A stretch of DNA of 11,394 nt from a bacterium (GCA_003646045.1 QNDV01000044.1:1-11394); one strand, 5' to 3'. Numbered from the stretch's first letter, positions 1-7,718 are shown. Program-made: numbers and translations. The notes: generated from the letters alone by a model not told the origin.

Positions 1-960
1 CCGTTGCACATCACTCCACAGCAGGCGCAGGGCCCGGAATTTGGCAATCTCCATGAAGAAGTCACCACCGGCGCACATGCGGAACTGCACGCGCTTGACG
101 GCCTCGGCCAGGGCGATGCCCCTCTTCTCCATGGCGCGCAGGGCGCTGACGGCAGTAGACAGGGTCAACCCCAGGGAGAGGGCACTGTCGGCCCCACCGT
201 CGTGCCAGGCGTATTCGTCGACGGGCAGGGTACGCAGCAGGGGCGCATGGTGCACCGACCAGCGGGTCAGCACGGCCAGTTCGTCGTAGAGACGCTTGGC
301 GGACAGGGAAAGCTCACCCAGCTTGGCCATTCCCAGGACGGGATCGCAGCCGATACAGCCCTGCAGCCTGGCCGGATCACCCCCGCGCCGGCGCACGAGG
401 GCCGACACCAGGGTCGCCACCGGCAGTACCGAGGTTCCCGCCTGGATGAAGACGGGGATATGGTCGAGATCGACACCGTCCAGGGCCACCGCCAGATCGG
501 ACAACGAGGCGATGGAGGTACCTGTACAACCCACCTGGCCGGTACTCGCCTGGTCGGGGTCCAACCCGAGACACCCCGCCAGATCCAGTACCAGGTTCAC
601 GGCCGTCTGCCCCCGCTTCAGATCGTGGCGCAGGGCGTTGTTGAATTCCTCGGCGGTGGACAGGCGTAGTTCCTGGGCAACCAGCCAGGGCTGTCCCAGG
701 TAACCGCCAGCGGTGGCGCCGCGCAGGTAGGGAGCGGCCCCCGGCTGGTGATCAGGCCAGGGCAGGTCCAGGGTATCGGCTGCCGTGGCCATGGACCCCA
801 CGCTGAGACCTTCAATGGTCCTGGTAAACATGGCCCGGTCAAAAGGGGCCCCCTTGAGCAGGCGCTCCACTTCGGCCCGCCAGGCCTCGGGAGCAGGTGC
901 CGCAAAGGAAGCCAGCAGAGGGTCGGTGTCAGGTGTTTCGGACTTTCCCTGGTCGTTCAT
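1..960 (-). CDS. mutA: Methylmalonyl-CoA mutase small subunit, N-terminal part (runs off left edge)
   Basis: This is an uninterrupted minus-strand frame of 320 codons starting at ATG 960-958. The subunit pairs with MutB in the B12-dependent interconversion of methylmalonyl-CoA and succinyl-CoA in the cytoplasm. Family motifs seen are FNNALRHDLKRGQTAVNLVLD-like text around residues 106-126, IQAGTSVLPVATLV at 172-185, GCIGCDPVLG at 201-210, and GGDFFMEIAKFRALRLLW at 298-315. Where the catalytic large subunit carries a TMY substrate motif, this protein reads ATAGGYLG (82-89), which fits the non-catalytic small subunit. MutA proteins are usually over 600 residues, so the second half, with the B12-like domain, lies outside the window and mutB is probably beyond it. 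An in-frame ATG at 975 is an alternative start. I chose 960 because GGGG (971-974) could act as a weak ribosome binding site for it. The gene is divergent from the metal operons and probably unrelated to them. Confidence 0.88.
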   Translation of the reverse strand, partial: MNDQGKSETPDTDPLLASFAAPAPEAWRAEVERLLKGAPFDRAMFTRTIEGLSVGSMATAADTLDLPWPDHQPGAAPYLRGATAGGYLGQPWLVAQELRLSTAEEFNNALRHDLKRGQTAVNLVLDLAGCLGLDPDQASTGQVGCTGTSIASLSDLAVALDGVDLDHIPVFIQAGTSVLPVATLVSALVRRRGGDPARLQGCIGCDPVLGMAKLGELSLSAKRLYDELAVLTRWSVHHAPLLRTLPVDEYAWHDGGADSALSLGLTLSTAVSALRAMEKRGIALAEAVKRVQFRMCAGGDFFMEIAKFRALRLLWSDVQR

Positions 961-1194
961 TGCTGCGAGCCCCATGGCTGGCCGGTGGAACCGACGGATT
1001 ACGGCCACCCCTCCCGGTGCACAGACCTGCGCGAACCGGACTTCCCCGGGATGGTCATGTCTTTCGGGAAAGTCAGTTGGTCCCCGGCAAATGTCAACTG
1101 CGGAACAGGTGTCCTTCCGGCGGTGATATTGCCGATCATCGCGATTGGTGCGTGATTGTAGTGCTTGCAGATCCACATTCAACGAGGAGCACCC
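961..1194. other. Divergent intergenic region, mutA / troA
   Basis: This 234-bp gap must hold promoters for both the mutase gene and the tro operon. No convincing consensus sigma-70 pair is visible. The best guess toward troA is TTGCCG at 1129-1134 followed by an AT-leaning stretch at 1152-1160. Small dyads occur at 1061-1072 (CTTTC/GAAAG with a 2-nt centre), at 1074-1100 (CAGTTG and CAACTG, 15-nt loop) and at 1133-1141 (CGAT-C-ATCG). None matches a Zur, MntR or Fur box that I can recognise. No small gene is supported here. Confidence 0.5.
1184..1189 (+). promoter_or_regulatory. Ribosome binding site deciding the troA start
   Basis: GAGGAG lies 5 nt before ATG 1195. It favours this start over the upstream in-frame TTG at 1165, which would place extra residues ahead of the lipoprotein signal. 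Confidence 0.75.
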
Positions 1195-2157
1195 ATGAGT
1201 GCGAAGTTTCGGGAATACGCCGGCTGGAGTCCCGCCCTGGTTTTGACCCTCATCCTGGTCCTGGCGGGATGCGGCGGCAACAGCAGCGACAACAACATCG
1301 GTGACCGTCTGTCCGTGGTGGCAACCACCGGCCAGATCGGCGACATGGTGACGCGAATCGGAGGCGACCGTGTCGTGGTGACCACCCTCATGGGACCCGG
1401 TGTCGACCCCCATCTCTACAAGGCCAGCGCCGGCGATGTGGAGCGCCTGCGCCGAGCCGACCTGATTGCCTTCAACGGTCTGCATCTCGAGGCGAAGATG
1501 TCCGAGGTGCTGCAGCGGTTGAACGCGCGCCAACCAACCCTGGCCGTGGGCGAGTCGGTGCCTGCGGACAAGCTGCTCTCGCCGGCGGAATTCGCCGGTG
1601 CCCACGACCCCCACATCTGGTTCGATGTCCTGCTCTGGAGCGGGGGCATCACCGCGGTCACCGACATCCTGTGTGAACTGGACCCGGCACACGCCGCCGG
1701 CTTTCGCGAGCGGGCCGGGATCTACCGTGACGAACTGGTGAACCTCGATGCCTGGACACGCTCCGCCTTCGCCGGCATTCCGGCCGGGCGCCGGGTGCTG
1801 ATCACCGCCCACGACGCCTTCAACTACCTGGGCCGGGCATACGGCCTGGAGGTGCGTGGTCTGCAGGGCATCAGCACCGCCACCGAGGCGGGTACGGCCG
1901 ATGTACAGGAACTGGTGGCCTATATTGTCGAGCGGCGGATACCGGCCCTCTTCGTGGAATCATCCGTGTCACCCCGGGCCATCAAGGCGGTGCAGGCCGC
2001 GGTGCGGGACCGGGGCTTCGAAGTGACCGTGGGCGGCGAACTCTTCTCCGATTCCCTGGGTAATGCGGGATCGCCCGAGGGCACCTACGTCGGCATGGTC
2101 CGCCACAACGTGAACACCATCGTCGGCAGCCTCGGGAGTACGGACCATGAACACTGA
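1195..2157 (+). CDS. troA: Metal ABC transporter substrate-binding lipoprotein (TroA/MntA type)
   Basis: This 320-residue protein captures a divalent metal (Mn, Zn or Fe) outside the inner membrane and delivers it to the adjacent permeases. The start at ATG 1195 is preceded by GAGGAG (1184-1189, 5-nt spacer); an in-frame TTG at 1165 lacks this support. The N-terminus has a hydrophobic stretch and the lipobox LAGC, so the mature protein is lipid-anchored at Cys26. The likely metal ligands, by comparison with TroA-family proteins, are His73 (DPHLY), His140 (HDPHIWFD), His206 ([14 protein letters not shown]) and Asp286 (ELFSDSLG). The third ligand is His, as in TroA, and not Glu, as in PsaA-like Mn proteins. 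There is no long His-rich loop of the ZnuA kind. The C-terminus ends DHEH. The gene overlaps the ATPase gene by 11 nt. Family assignment is firm; which metal it carries is not readable from sequence. Confidence 0.93.
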   Translation: MSAKFREYAGWSPALVLTLILVLAGCGGNSSDNNIGDRLSVVATTGQIGDMVTRIGGDRVVVTTLMGPGVDPHLYKASAGDVERLRRADLIAFNGLHLEAKMSEVLQRLNARQPTLAVGESVPADKLLSPAEFAGAHDPHIWFDVLLWSGGITAVTDILCELDPAHAAGFRERAGIYRDELVNLDAWTRSAFAGIPAGRRVLITAHDAFNYLGRAYGLEVRGLQGISTATEAGTADVQELVAYIVERRIPALFVESSVSPRAIKAVQAAVRDRGFEVTVGGELFSDSLGNAGSPEGTYVGMVRHNVNTIVGSLGSTDHEH

Positions 2158-2959
2158 CAGCCGGCACCCGGCGGTGGAAGTCACCGACCTGACGGTGGCC
2201 TACCGCGAAAACCCCGTACTGTGGGACGTGGACCTGACGGTGCCGGCAGGACGGCTCATGGCCATTCTCGGTCCCAACGGGGCAGGCAAGACCACACTCA
2301 TCAAGGCCATCCTGGGCCTGGTGCGACCGACGGCCGGCCGCGTCCTGATCCACGGCGACAGTTACCGCCGACAACGACACCTGGTGGGCTATGTCCCCCA
2401 GCGCGGCAGCGTGGACTGGGACTTTCCCACCACGGTCCTGGATGTGGTGGTGATGGGCCGTTACGGACGTCTGGGCTGGCTGCGGCGCCCGGGTCGGGCC
2501 GAAAACGACGCCGCCCTGGAGGCCCTCGAAATGGTGGGCATGACCGACTATCGCGACCGCCAGATCAGTCAACTCTCTGGGGGTCAGCAACAGCGTGTAT
2601 TCCTGGCGCGGGCCTTGATCCAGGAGGCCAGTGTCTACCTCATGGACGAACCCTTCCAGGGTGTGGACGCCAGGACCGAGCGGGCCATCGTCGACCTGTT
2701 GCGCGAGTTGCGTTCAAGGGGCCGGACCGTGATCGTCGTACACCACGACCTGCAGACGGTGGCCGAGTACTTCGACATGGTCACCCTGCTGAACGTGCGG
2801 CGCATCGCCAGCGGCACCGTGGACGAGGCCTTCACCGATGAGAACCTGCGTCTGGCCTACGGCGGACGGGTGGAATTCCTGCACCGCAAGACTCCGGCGG
2901 ACCCCTACACCGGGGGCGACGACCCCGCGATCCCCTCCTTCGGACGGATTCGGCCGTGA
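2147..2959 (+). CDS. troB: Metal ABC transporter ATPase (TroB/MntB type)
   Basis: This 270-residue cytoplasmic ATPase energizes the metal importer. The order of motifs is complete: Walker A GPNGAGKT (42-49), Q-loop Gln85 in GYVPQRG, ABC signature LSGGQ (143-147), Walker B VYLMDEP (163-169) and the switch His in VVHHDL (His200). The sequence around the Q-loop, [11 protein letters not shown], and the following [10 protein letters not shown] are typical of ATPases of the Mn/Zn/Fe ABC-3 class. The start lies inside the end of troA (11-nt overlap), and the stop overlaps the GTG start of the next gene (GTGA, 4 nt), so translation is probably coupled. It is the only ATPase gene in the window, although three ABC-3 permeases are present. 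Confidence 0.95.
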   Translation: MNTDSRHPAVEVTDLTVAYRENPVLWDVDLTVPAGRLMAILGPNGAGKTTLIKAILGLVRPTAGRVLIHGDSYRRQRHLVGYVPQRGSVDWDFPTTVLDVVVMGRYGRLGWLRRPGRAENDAALEALEMVGMTDYRDRQISQLSGGQQQRVFLARALIQEASVYLMDEPFQGVDARTERAIVDLLRELRSRGRTVIVVHHDLQTVAEYFDMVTLLNVRRIASGTVDEAFTDENLRLAYGGRVEFLHRKTPADPYTGGDDPAIPSFGRIRP

Positions 2960-4080
2960 ACCTGCTGCACGACCTGGTGTTCGACTATACCCTGCGGACA
3001 GTGGGACTGGGTTCGGCGGCCCTGGGCCTGGTCAGCGGCGCCCTGGGAACTTTCGCAGTACTCAGGCGCCAAAGCCTGCTGGGCGACGCGGTCAGTCATG
3101 CGGCGCTGCCCGGTATCGTGCTGGCCTTCCTGCTCACCGGCAGCAAGGCCCCCCTGGTGCTGGTCCTCGGCGCAGCGCTGGCTGGCTGGTGCGCCGCCCT
3201 GCTGGTGATGCTGGTGGTACGCACTACACGCATCAAGATGGACACGGCCCTGGGCCTGCTGCTGTCGACGTTCTTCGGCCTGGGTCTGGTGCTGCTGTCG
3301 GTGGTCCAGAGATCGGCCGGTGCGGGTCAGGCGGGCCTGGACCGTTTCCTCTTCGGCCAGGCCGCCGCCCTGGTGGGTGAGGACCTGGTCACCATGGCAA
3401 TCCTCGGCACCATGGTGCTGACGGCACTGCTGGTATTCTGGAAGGAATTCAAGCTACTCAGTTTCGACCCGGATCTGGCGGCGGTGCTCGGACTGCCGGT
3501 GCGCGGTCTGGACATCCTGCTGACTTCCCTGTTGGTGGTGGCCATTGTCATCGGGTTGCAGACGGTGGGCGTGGTACTGATGAGTGCCATGATCGTGGCC
3601 CCCGCCGCCGCCGCCCGCCAGTGGACCGACCGGCTGGACCGCATGGTGCCCCTGGCCGGCCTGTTCGGCGCCCTGGCCGGACTGTCCGGAGCTGTGATCA
3701 GCAGTATGGTGCCCCATTTACCCACTGGCCCCACCATCGTGTTGGTGATCACGACCATCACTGTCTTCTCGCTGCTGGCCGCCCCCCGCCGGGGCCTGTT
3801 GGCGGAACAGTTGCGACTGCGCAGGCAGCGGCGTCACCTGGCCTCCGACACGGTGCTGGCCGACCTGTATCGTCTGGCCGCCCAGCACTCCGAACCGGCC
3901 GCCGCCCCCCACGCGGTCAATGTCCTGCGGACCATGGCCGCCGGCACGGGAGTTCGTCGCGCCCTGAACCAACTGGCGCAGCAGAACCTGGTGCGGTCCG
4001 AAGCCGACGGCCAGTGGGTACTGACCGAGGCCGGCGTGGTTCGCGGTCGCCAACTGGTGCAGCCAAAGGACGGGTCATGA
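2956..4080 (+). CDS. troC: Metal ABC transporter permease (TroC/MntC type) with C-terminal winged-helix-like tail
   Basis: This 374-residue inner-membrane permease of the ABC-3 family starts with GTG at 2956, overlapping the ATPase stop. Family hallmarks are [14 protein letters not shown] (41-54), the ATPase-coupling loop [17 protein letters not shown] (165-181) and [17 protein letters not shown] (204-220). The hydrophobic core ends near residue 280. It is followed by a basic stretch (RLRRQRR, 287-293) and a soluble tail to residue 374. ABC-3 permeases usually end near 280-300, so about 85 residues are extra. Within the tail, [11 protein letters not shown] (336-346), then a turn, then [14 protein letters not shown] (354-367) looks like the recognition-helix-plus-wing end of DtxR-type regulators; this is my reading by eye. 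The ATGA overlap with the next permease indicates coupled expression. The two permeases probably form a heterodimer. Confidence 0.92.
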   Translation: MNLLHDLVFDYTLRTVGLGSAALGLVSGALGTFAVLRRQSLLGDAVSHAALPGIVLAFLLTGSKAPLVLVLGAALAGWCAALLVMLVVRTTRIKMDTALGLLLSTFFGLGLVLLSVVQRSAGAGQAGLDRFLFGQAAALVGEDLVTMAILGTMVLTALLVFWKEFKLLSFDPDLAAVLGLPVRGLDILLTSLLVVAIVIGLQTVGVVLMSAMIVAPAAAARQWTDRLDRMVPLAGLFGALAGLSGAVISSMVPHLPTGPTIVLVITTITVFSLLAAPRRGLLAEQLRLRRQRRHLASDTVLADLYRLAAQHSEPAAAPHAVNVLRTMAAGTGVRRALNQLAQQNLVRSEADGQWVLTEAGVVRGRQLVQPKDGS

Positions 4081-5189
4081 GCGTTCCCCAGCTGGAAATC
4101 CTGGCCATCGCCATGGTTACGGCGGTGGGCTGCGCCACGGTGGGCACGTTCCTCATGCTGCGTCGCCTGGCCATGCTCAGCGACGCCATCAGCCATGCCA
4201 TCCTGCCGGGCATCGCCGTCGCCTTCCTCCTGACCGGTGACCTGGGTTCGCCCTGGATGCTGGTGGCCGCCGCACTCACGGGCCTGTTGACCGTGGCCCT
4301 GGTGGAGTTGCTCCACGGCACGCGGCGGGTAAAGGAGGACGCAGCCATCGGCCTGGTCTTCCCGGCCCTCTTCAGCCTCGGCATCGTCCTGATCACGCGC
4401 CACGCCGGCGATGTCCACCTCGACACGGACGCGGTGCTGCTGGGCGAGTTGGCCTTCGCCCCCTTCGACCGGCTGGTGATCGGCGGGCAGGACTGGGGGC
4501 CGCGCCACCTGTGGTTGATGAGCGGTGTGACCACCCTGAATCTCATCGTGGTGGTGGTCTTCTTCAAGGAACTGAAGCTGGCGACCTTCGACCCGGGGCT
4601 GGCAGCGTCCCTGGGCCTGGCTCCGGGCCTGATCCACTACGGGCTGATGGCCCTGGTTTCGGTTACCGCCGTGGGTGCCTTCGACTCGGTGGGCCTGGTC
4701 CTGGTGGTGGCCCTGATGGTGGGTCCGCCCGCCACTGCCTACCTGTTGACCGACCACCTGAATCGGCTGCTTATCCTGGCCGCCCTGATCGGCGCCCTGG
4801 ACGCGGCGCTGGGATTCGCCCTGGCTACCTGGTGGGATGCTTCCATCGCCGGCTGCATCGCGGTGGCGGTGGGACTGGTGTTCCTGGTCGGATTCCTGGC
4901 GGCGCCGGAGCGTGGCCTGGTGGCCGTGATGCTTCGCCGCCGGCGCCAGCGCTGGGAATTCGCCCGCACCGTGCTGGCGATCCATCTGGCCCAGCATGAA
5001 GGCCGTCCCGAGGAAGCCGAGGAATCACGCATCGACCATCTCCACGGGCGCGAGGTGGGTTGGACCCCCGAATTCACCCTGAAACTCGTGACACTGGCCG
5101 AGGAGTCGGGGCTGGTGGTCCGCGACGGACAGCGTCTGCGGCTGACGGATTCGGGACGCGACCTGGCCGCGCGGACCTTGACCTGCTAG
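4077..5189 (+). CDS. troD: Metal ABC transporter permease (TroD/MntD type) with C-terminal winged-helix-like tail
   Basis: This second ABC-3 permease of the operon has 370 residues, starts at ATG 4077 (ATGA overlap with troC) and is a paralogue of its neighbour. Hallmarks are MLRRLAMLSDAISHAILPGI (27-46), AVLLGELAFAPFDRL (119-133, the GEL motif common in TroD/MntD), the coupling loop LKLATFDPGLAASLGL (166-181) and SVGLVLVVALMVGPPAT (204-220). Membrane segments end near 280, and a basic run (RRRRQR, 287-292) leads into a soluble tail. Its end, LVTLAEESGLVVRDGQRLRL followed by TDSGRDLAARTL (337-368), again resembles a winged helix. Such tails occur in parts of the Mnt/Tro permease family, to my recollection as DtxR-like fusions. 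The frame stays open far upstream of 4077, but those codons lie inside troC and are not expected to be translated. Confidence 0.92.
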   Translation: MSVPQLEILAIAMVTAVGCATVGTFLMLRRLAMLSDAISHAILPGIAVAFLLTGDLGSPWMLVAAALTGLLTVALVELLHGTRRVKEDAAIGLVFPALFSLGIVLITRHAGDVHLDTDAVLLGELAFAPFDRLVIGGQDWGPRHLWLMSGVTTLNLIVVVVFFKELKLATFDPGLAASLGLAPGLIHYGLMALVSVTAVGAFDSVGLVLVVALMVGPPATAYLLTDHLNRLLILAALIGALDAALGFALATWWDASIAGCIAVAVGLVFLVGFLAAPERGLVAVMLRRRRQRWEFARTVLAIHLAQHEGRPEEAEESRIDHLHGREVGWTPEFTLKLVTLAEESGLVVRDGQRLRLTDSGRDLAARTLTC

Positions 5190-5207
5190 CCCACCACGGA
5201 CCTTCCG

Positions 5208-5224
5208 CCAGGACGCGTCCTTGG
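5208..5224. promoter_or_regulatory. Dyad overlapping the second operon promoter (possible operator)
   Basis: GGACGCGTCC (5211-5220) is a perfect 10-bp palindrome. It is flanked by CCA and TGG, which extend the symmetry if one bulged T is allowed. It touches the -35 element at 5221, the right place for a repressor or activator site. No known regulator box was recognised. Confidence 0.3.
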
Positions 5225-5249
5225 CAGCGATCTGCCCAGCGGTTAGTAT
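5221..5249 (+). promoter_or_regulatory. Sigma-70-like promoter of the second metal operon
   Basis: TTGGCA (5221-5226) matches the -35 consensus at five of six positions. After exactly 17 nt, TAGTAT (5244-5249) matches the -10 at four of six, including the first, second and last positions. It sits in the 67-bp gap after troD. The expected transcription start falls at or just before the ATG at 5257, so the first gene may be translated from a leaderless message. Confidence 0.5.
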
Positions 5250-5256
5250 CGAATAC

Positions 5257-5574
5257 ATGGCTGGCCGGAACAGCATACTCACTGCTCATCGCCGCCCCTG
5301 GTTGTTCTGCGGGGGCGCTGCCTTCGTCCTGATGATAGCGGTCCTGGTGCCGGTCCACTGGTTGCAGGACCACGCCGAAGAACCCGATGCGGGCACCGAT
5401 TGTGACATCTGCCTGCACCTGGACGGCAACCCCGTCGATTACGCCGTTTCCTACATCCCTGCCCAACCGGTCGTCACGGGCCGTCTCGAACCCGCCCCGA
5501 ATGTCTCCCGCGCAACGGCCCTGACCCTGGTCCCCCGCGGCCGTGCACCTCCCGTCGTGAATCCGGTTACCTGA
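5257..5574 (+). CDS. Small single-helix membrane protein with CxxC motif (DUF2946-like)
   Basis: This 105-residue protein has a short basic N-terminus, one hydrophobic helix (about 16-36) and a polar, probably periplasmic, domain. That domain contains C49-D-I-C52-L-H54. The C-terminus ends with an RGRAPP segment (94-99). A short N-terminal helix, a Cys pair in the middle and a C-terminal Arg/Pro-Pro motif resemble the DUF2946 family, small proteins often found beside heavy-metal genes; the match is by eye and tentative. The Cys pair and nearby His could bind a metal. It is the first gene of the second operon and ends 48 nt before the porin gene. No clear ribosome binding site precedes ATG 5257, and the promoter lies only 7 nt upstream, suggesting leaderless initiation. 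Its function is unknown. Confidence 0.65.
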   Translation: MAGRNSILTAHRRPWLFCGGAAFVLMIAVLVPVHWLQDHAEEPDAGTDCDICLHLDGNPVDYAVSYIPAQPVVTGRLEPAPNVSRATALTLVPRGRAPPVVNPVT

Positions 5575-5622
5575 ACGCTACCGTTCTCTGCTCCCGGAAT
5601 CACGATCGAGAGGAATTACGAC

Positions 5623-6792
5623 ATGAAAAACCTGTGCATCGGATGCGGTGTGGCGCTGTTGTTGGCGCTGGCTGTTCCCGTCCTGGCCCAATCGAGCACC
5701 GCCACCGGCGTGAACCGTGAATTCAATCCGGCCATCAGCGTCAACGCCCTGTTGCTCGGCAGGGTGGCAGACCAAAGCACCGAGCGGGCCGTCAACGGCG
5801 CCGACCTGCAGGAAGCGGAGGTGCAGTTCACCTCCATCGTCGATCCCTACTGGAAGGCCAACCTGATCTTCGCCATCCATCCCAAACACGCCCATGACCA
5901 CGACGGCGACCCGGATGATGCCCACGAGGCGGGCGGCTACTCGGGCCACGTCGAAGTGGTGTATGTCGATGGCCAGGAACTGCCAGCCGGCTTGGGTATG
6001 CGTCTGGGCAAGGACTTCCTGCCTTTCGGCAAGCACGTCCCCCTGCACACCCACCAGTTTCCCTTCGTGGATGCGCCGCTGGCGGTGCGCACCTTCCTGG
6101 GCAGCCACGGCCTGACCGAGACCGGCGTCCGTCTGGCCCACGGCCTGCCCCTGCCCTGGTACTGCGACCTGGAAGGTTACGCGGTGGACGGCAAGGCCGG
6201 CATCTTCGCGGCCGAATCGCGCGACGCGGTCTTCGGGGCCCGGCTGATCAATCTCTTCGACCTTACGGACGACGCCACACTGGAAGTATCCGGGTCCTGG
6301 TTGCGAGGCCCCATGGCCCACGACTACCTGATGCTGCACCCGGAGGATCCACTCACGGGAGATCTGCAGGTCTGGGGTGCCGACATGACCTGGAAGTGGG
6401 TTTCGTCCACCTCCACCCACGGCCCGGCCATGACCCTGACCGGCGAGGTGATCCTGCCGCAGCCGGATCAGGGCGCCGAGAACCCCAGCGGGTGGTACGC
6501 CATTGCCCAGTACCGTTTTCAGCGCAACTGGTGGTTGGGTCTGGGCACCGGCGCCATGGATCGCGACCTGCCCCACGATCCCGACCATGCGGACGAGGAG
6601 CACCACGCCGGATTGTGGCATTGGCAAAAGGCCAGCGAGTACAAGGCGAACCTGACCTGGGTGCCCAGCGAATTTTCGGCTCTGCGCCTGGAAGTGGCCC
6701 ACTTCAAGGACGGGGTGGGCGATGCGGACGACACCCTGGTCTCGTTGCAGTTCAACTTCACCATCGGGTCGCATCCGGCCCATCTCTACTAG
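5623..6792 (+). CDS. Probable outer-membrane porin-like protein with His-rich loops, metal-uptake associated
   Basis: This 389-residue protein has a signal peptide (cleavage likely after VLA at 22) and a mature part of alternating short amphipathic segments with many aromatic residues. It has no helical membrane spans and ends in an aromatic residue (Tyr389), as beta-barrel outer-membrane proteins do. Two stretches are rich in His and acidic residues: residues 86-109 (His at 86, 89, 91, 93, 101 and 109) and 318-328 (four His). Such loops could collect zinc or a similar cation at the cell surface. The conserved-looking segment LGKDFLPFGKHVPLHTHQFP (128-147) resembles proteins annotated as zinc-regulated outer-membrane porins beside Znu/Mnt genes; this is from memory. 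ATG 5623 has GAGAGGA (5608-5614) 8 nt upstream. The gene lies 10 nt before the binding-protein gene, so the two are co-transcribed. It is too small and lacks the plug domain of a TonB-dependent receptor. Confidence 0.75.
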   Translation: MKNLCIGCGVALLLALAVPVLAQSSTATGVNREFNPAISVNALLLGRVADQSTERAVNGADLQEAEVQFTSIVDPYWKANLIFAIHPKHAHDHDGDPDDAHEAGGYSGHVEVVYVDGQELPAGLGMRLGKDFLPFGKHVPLHTHQFPFVDAPLAVRTFLGSHGLTETGVRLAHGLPLPWYCDLEGYAVDGKAGIFAAESRDAVFGARLINLFDLTDDATLEVSGSWLRGPMAHDYLMLHPEDPLTGDLQVWGADMTWKWVSSTSTHGPAMTLTGEVILPQPDQGAENPSGWYAIAQYRFQRNWWLGLGTGAMDRDLPHDPDHADEEHHAGLWHWQKASEYKANLTWVPSEFSALRLEVAHFKDGVGDADDTLVSLQFNFTIGSHPAHLY

Positions 6793-6802
6793 GGGGCGCG
6801 TG

Positions 6803-7717
6803 ATGAAAACCATACTGACCGCATTGGCGTTGATCCTGGTGCTCGGCGGACCGGCCCTGGCTGACGACCGCCTGGAGGTGGTCTGCACCGTGACTGACCT
6901 GGGCTGGCTGGCGACCGAAGTAGGCGGCGACATGGTCGAAGTGACCGTCCTGTGTCCCGGCCCCCGCGATCCCCATTTCCTGCCTGCCAAACCGTCGTTG
7001 GCCCGCAAACTGGGCCGGGCCGACCTGCTGTGCTACACCGGGCTGGAACTGGAAGTGGGCTGGCTGCCCGTCCTGATGGACAAGGCCCGCAACCCGCGGG
7101 TCCGTCCGGGCAAGCCCGGTGACCTGGACTGTTCCAGGGCCCTCGAGACTATCCTGGAAGTCCCGACCGGTACCGTCAGCCGCGCCCAGGGTGATGTCCA
7201 CCCCCAGGGTAATCCCCACTACCTGCTGGATCCGCGCAATGGCGTGCGGGTGGCACGGTTGATGGCTGAACGCATGGCGGCCCTGCGACCGGCACAGGCG
7301 GCCGCTTTCAGGCGGCGGGCCGACGATCTCGCCGCCGCGCTGGCAACCCGCATCGCCGCCTGGCATGAGCAAGCGTCCTCCGTGGCCGCCCATCCCCTGG
7401 TAATCCATACCAAGCAGTGGGAGTACCTGGCGGACTGGCTGGGCCTCGACCTGATGGGAGCGGTGGAAAACCGGCCGGGCATCTCGCCCTCCCCCCGGCA
7501 CGTGGATCAACTGGTGGACCAGGCCAGAAGCAGGGGCGTGCACCTGCTGATCGCCGCACCCTGGAATCATCTGGACGTGGCCCGCAAGGCCGCCGATCGC
7601 ATGGACGCCACCCTGATCATCCTGCCGGCAGCGGTGCAGTCCCTGCCCACCGCCACGGACTATATCACCATGTTCGACGTGATCGTGGCCGAACTGACCC
7701 GGCCGACAGGAGATTGA
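6803..7717 (+). CDS. Periplasmic metal ABC transporter substrate-binding protein (TroA superfamily)
   Basis: This 304-residue protein has a cleavable signal peptide (LGGPALA, cut near residue 20) and no lipobox, so it should be free in the periplasm, unlike the lipoprotein encoded at 1195. It belongs to the TroA-like cluster A-1 fold. Probable metal ligands are His58 (RDPHFLPAKPS), His139 (GNPHYLLDP) and His202 (VIHTKQWEYLADWLG). The fourth is less certain, with Asp286 in LPTATDYITMFD a candidate. The region where ZnuA proteins carry a His-rich loop is short (DVHPQGNPHY, 131-140). Divergence from the first binding protein is large, so it probably binds a different metal or works at another concentration. 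ATG 6803 has AGGGGG (6791-6796) as ribosome binding site. An upstream in-frame start would overlap the porin gene and spoil the signal peptide. Zinc is my best guess, by association with the porin. Confidence 0.87.
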   Translation: MKTILTALALILVLGGPALADDRLEVVCTVTDLGWLATEVGGDMVEVTVLCPGPRDPHFLPAKPSLARKLGRADLLCYTGLELEVGWLPVLMDKARNPRVRPGKPGDLDCSRALETILEVPTGTVSRAQGDVHPQGNPHYLLDPRNGVRVARLMAERMAALRPAQAAAFRRRADDLAAALATRIAAWHEQASSVAAHPLVIHTKQWEYLADWLGLDLMGAVENRPGISPSPRHVDQLVDQARSRGVHLLIAAPWNHLDVARKAADRMDATLIILPAAVQSLPTATDYITMFDVIVAELTRPTGD

Positions 7718-7718
7718 G

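Noticed and set aside
4..669. Plus-strand open frame of 221 codons at the left edge
   Set aside because: The minus strand here encodes conserved MutA motifs without interruption; the plus-strand product looks like a GC-rich shadow.
1031..1056. Possible second ECF-type promoter (CGAACC then GGTC)
   Set aside because: The -35 lacks the first G of GGAACC and the 15-nt spacing is off; it is too weak to call.
961..1194. Zur, MntR or Fur box, or a manganese riboswitch, before troA
   Set aside because: No sequence resembling known AT-rich metal boxes or the conserved riboswitch core was found by eye; only short GC-mixed dyads are present.
3834..4997. Minus-strand open frame of 387 codons opposite the permeases
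   Set aside because: It consists largely of Gln/His/Gly-rich shadow sequence antisense to two clear ABC-3 permeases.
5573..5586. Terminator between the small CxxC gene and the porin gene (GAACG/CGTTC hairpin)
   Set aside because: The stem is only 5 bp and no U-run follows; the genes more likely share one transcript.
5578..7008. Long minus-strand open frame (476 codons) opposite the porin and binding-protein genes
   Set aside because: It is antisense to two well-supported genes with signal peptides and ribosome binding sites; its translation is low-complexity and rich in His, Gln, Gly and Val, as expected for the shadow frame of a GC-rich gene.
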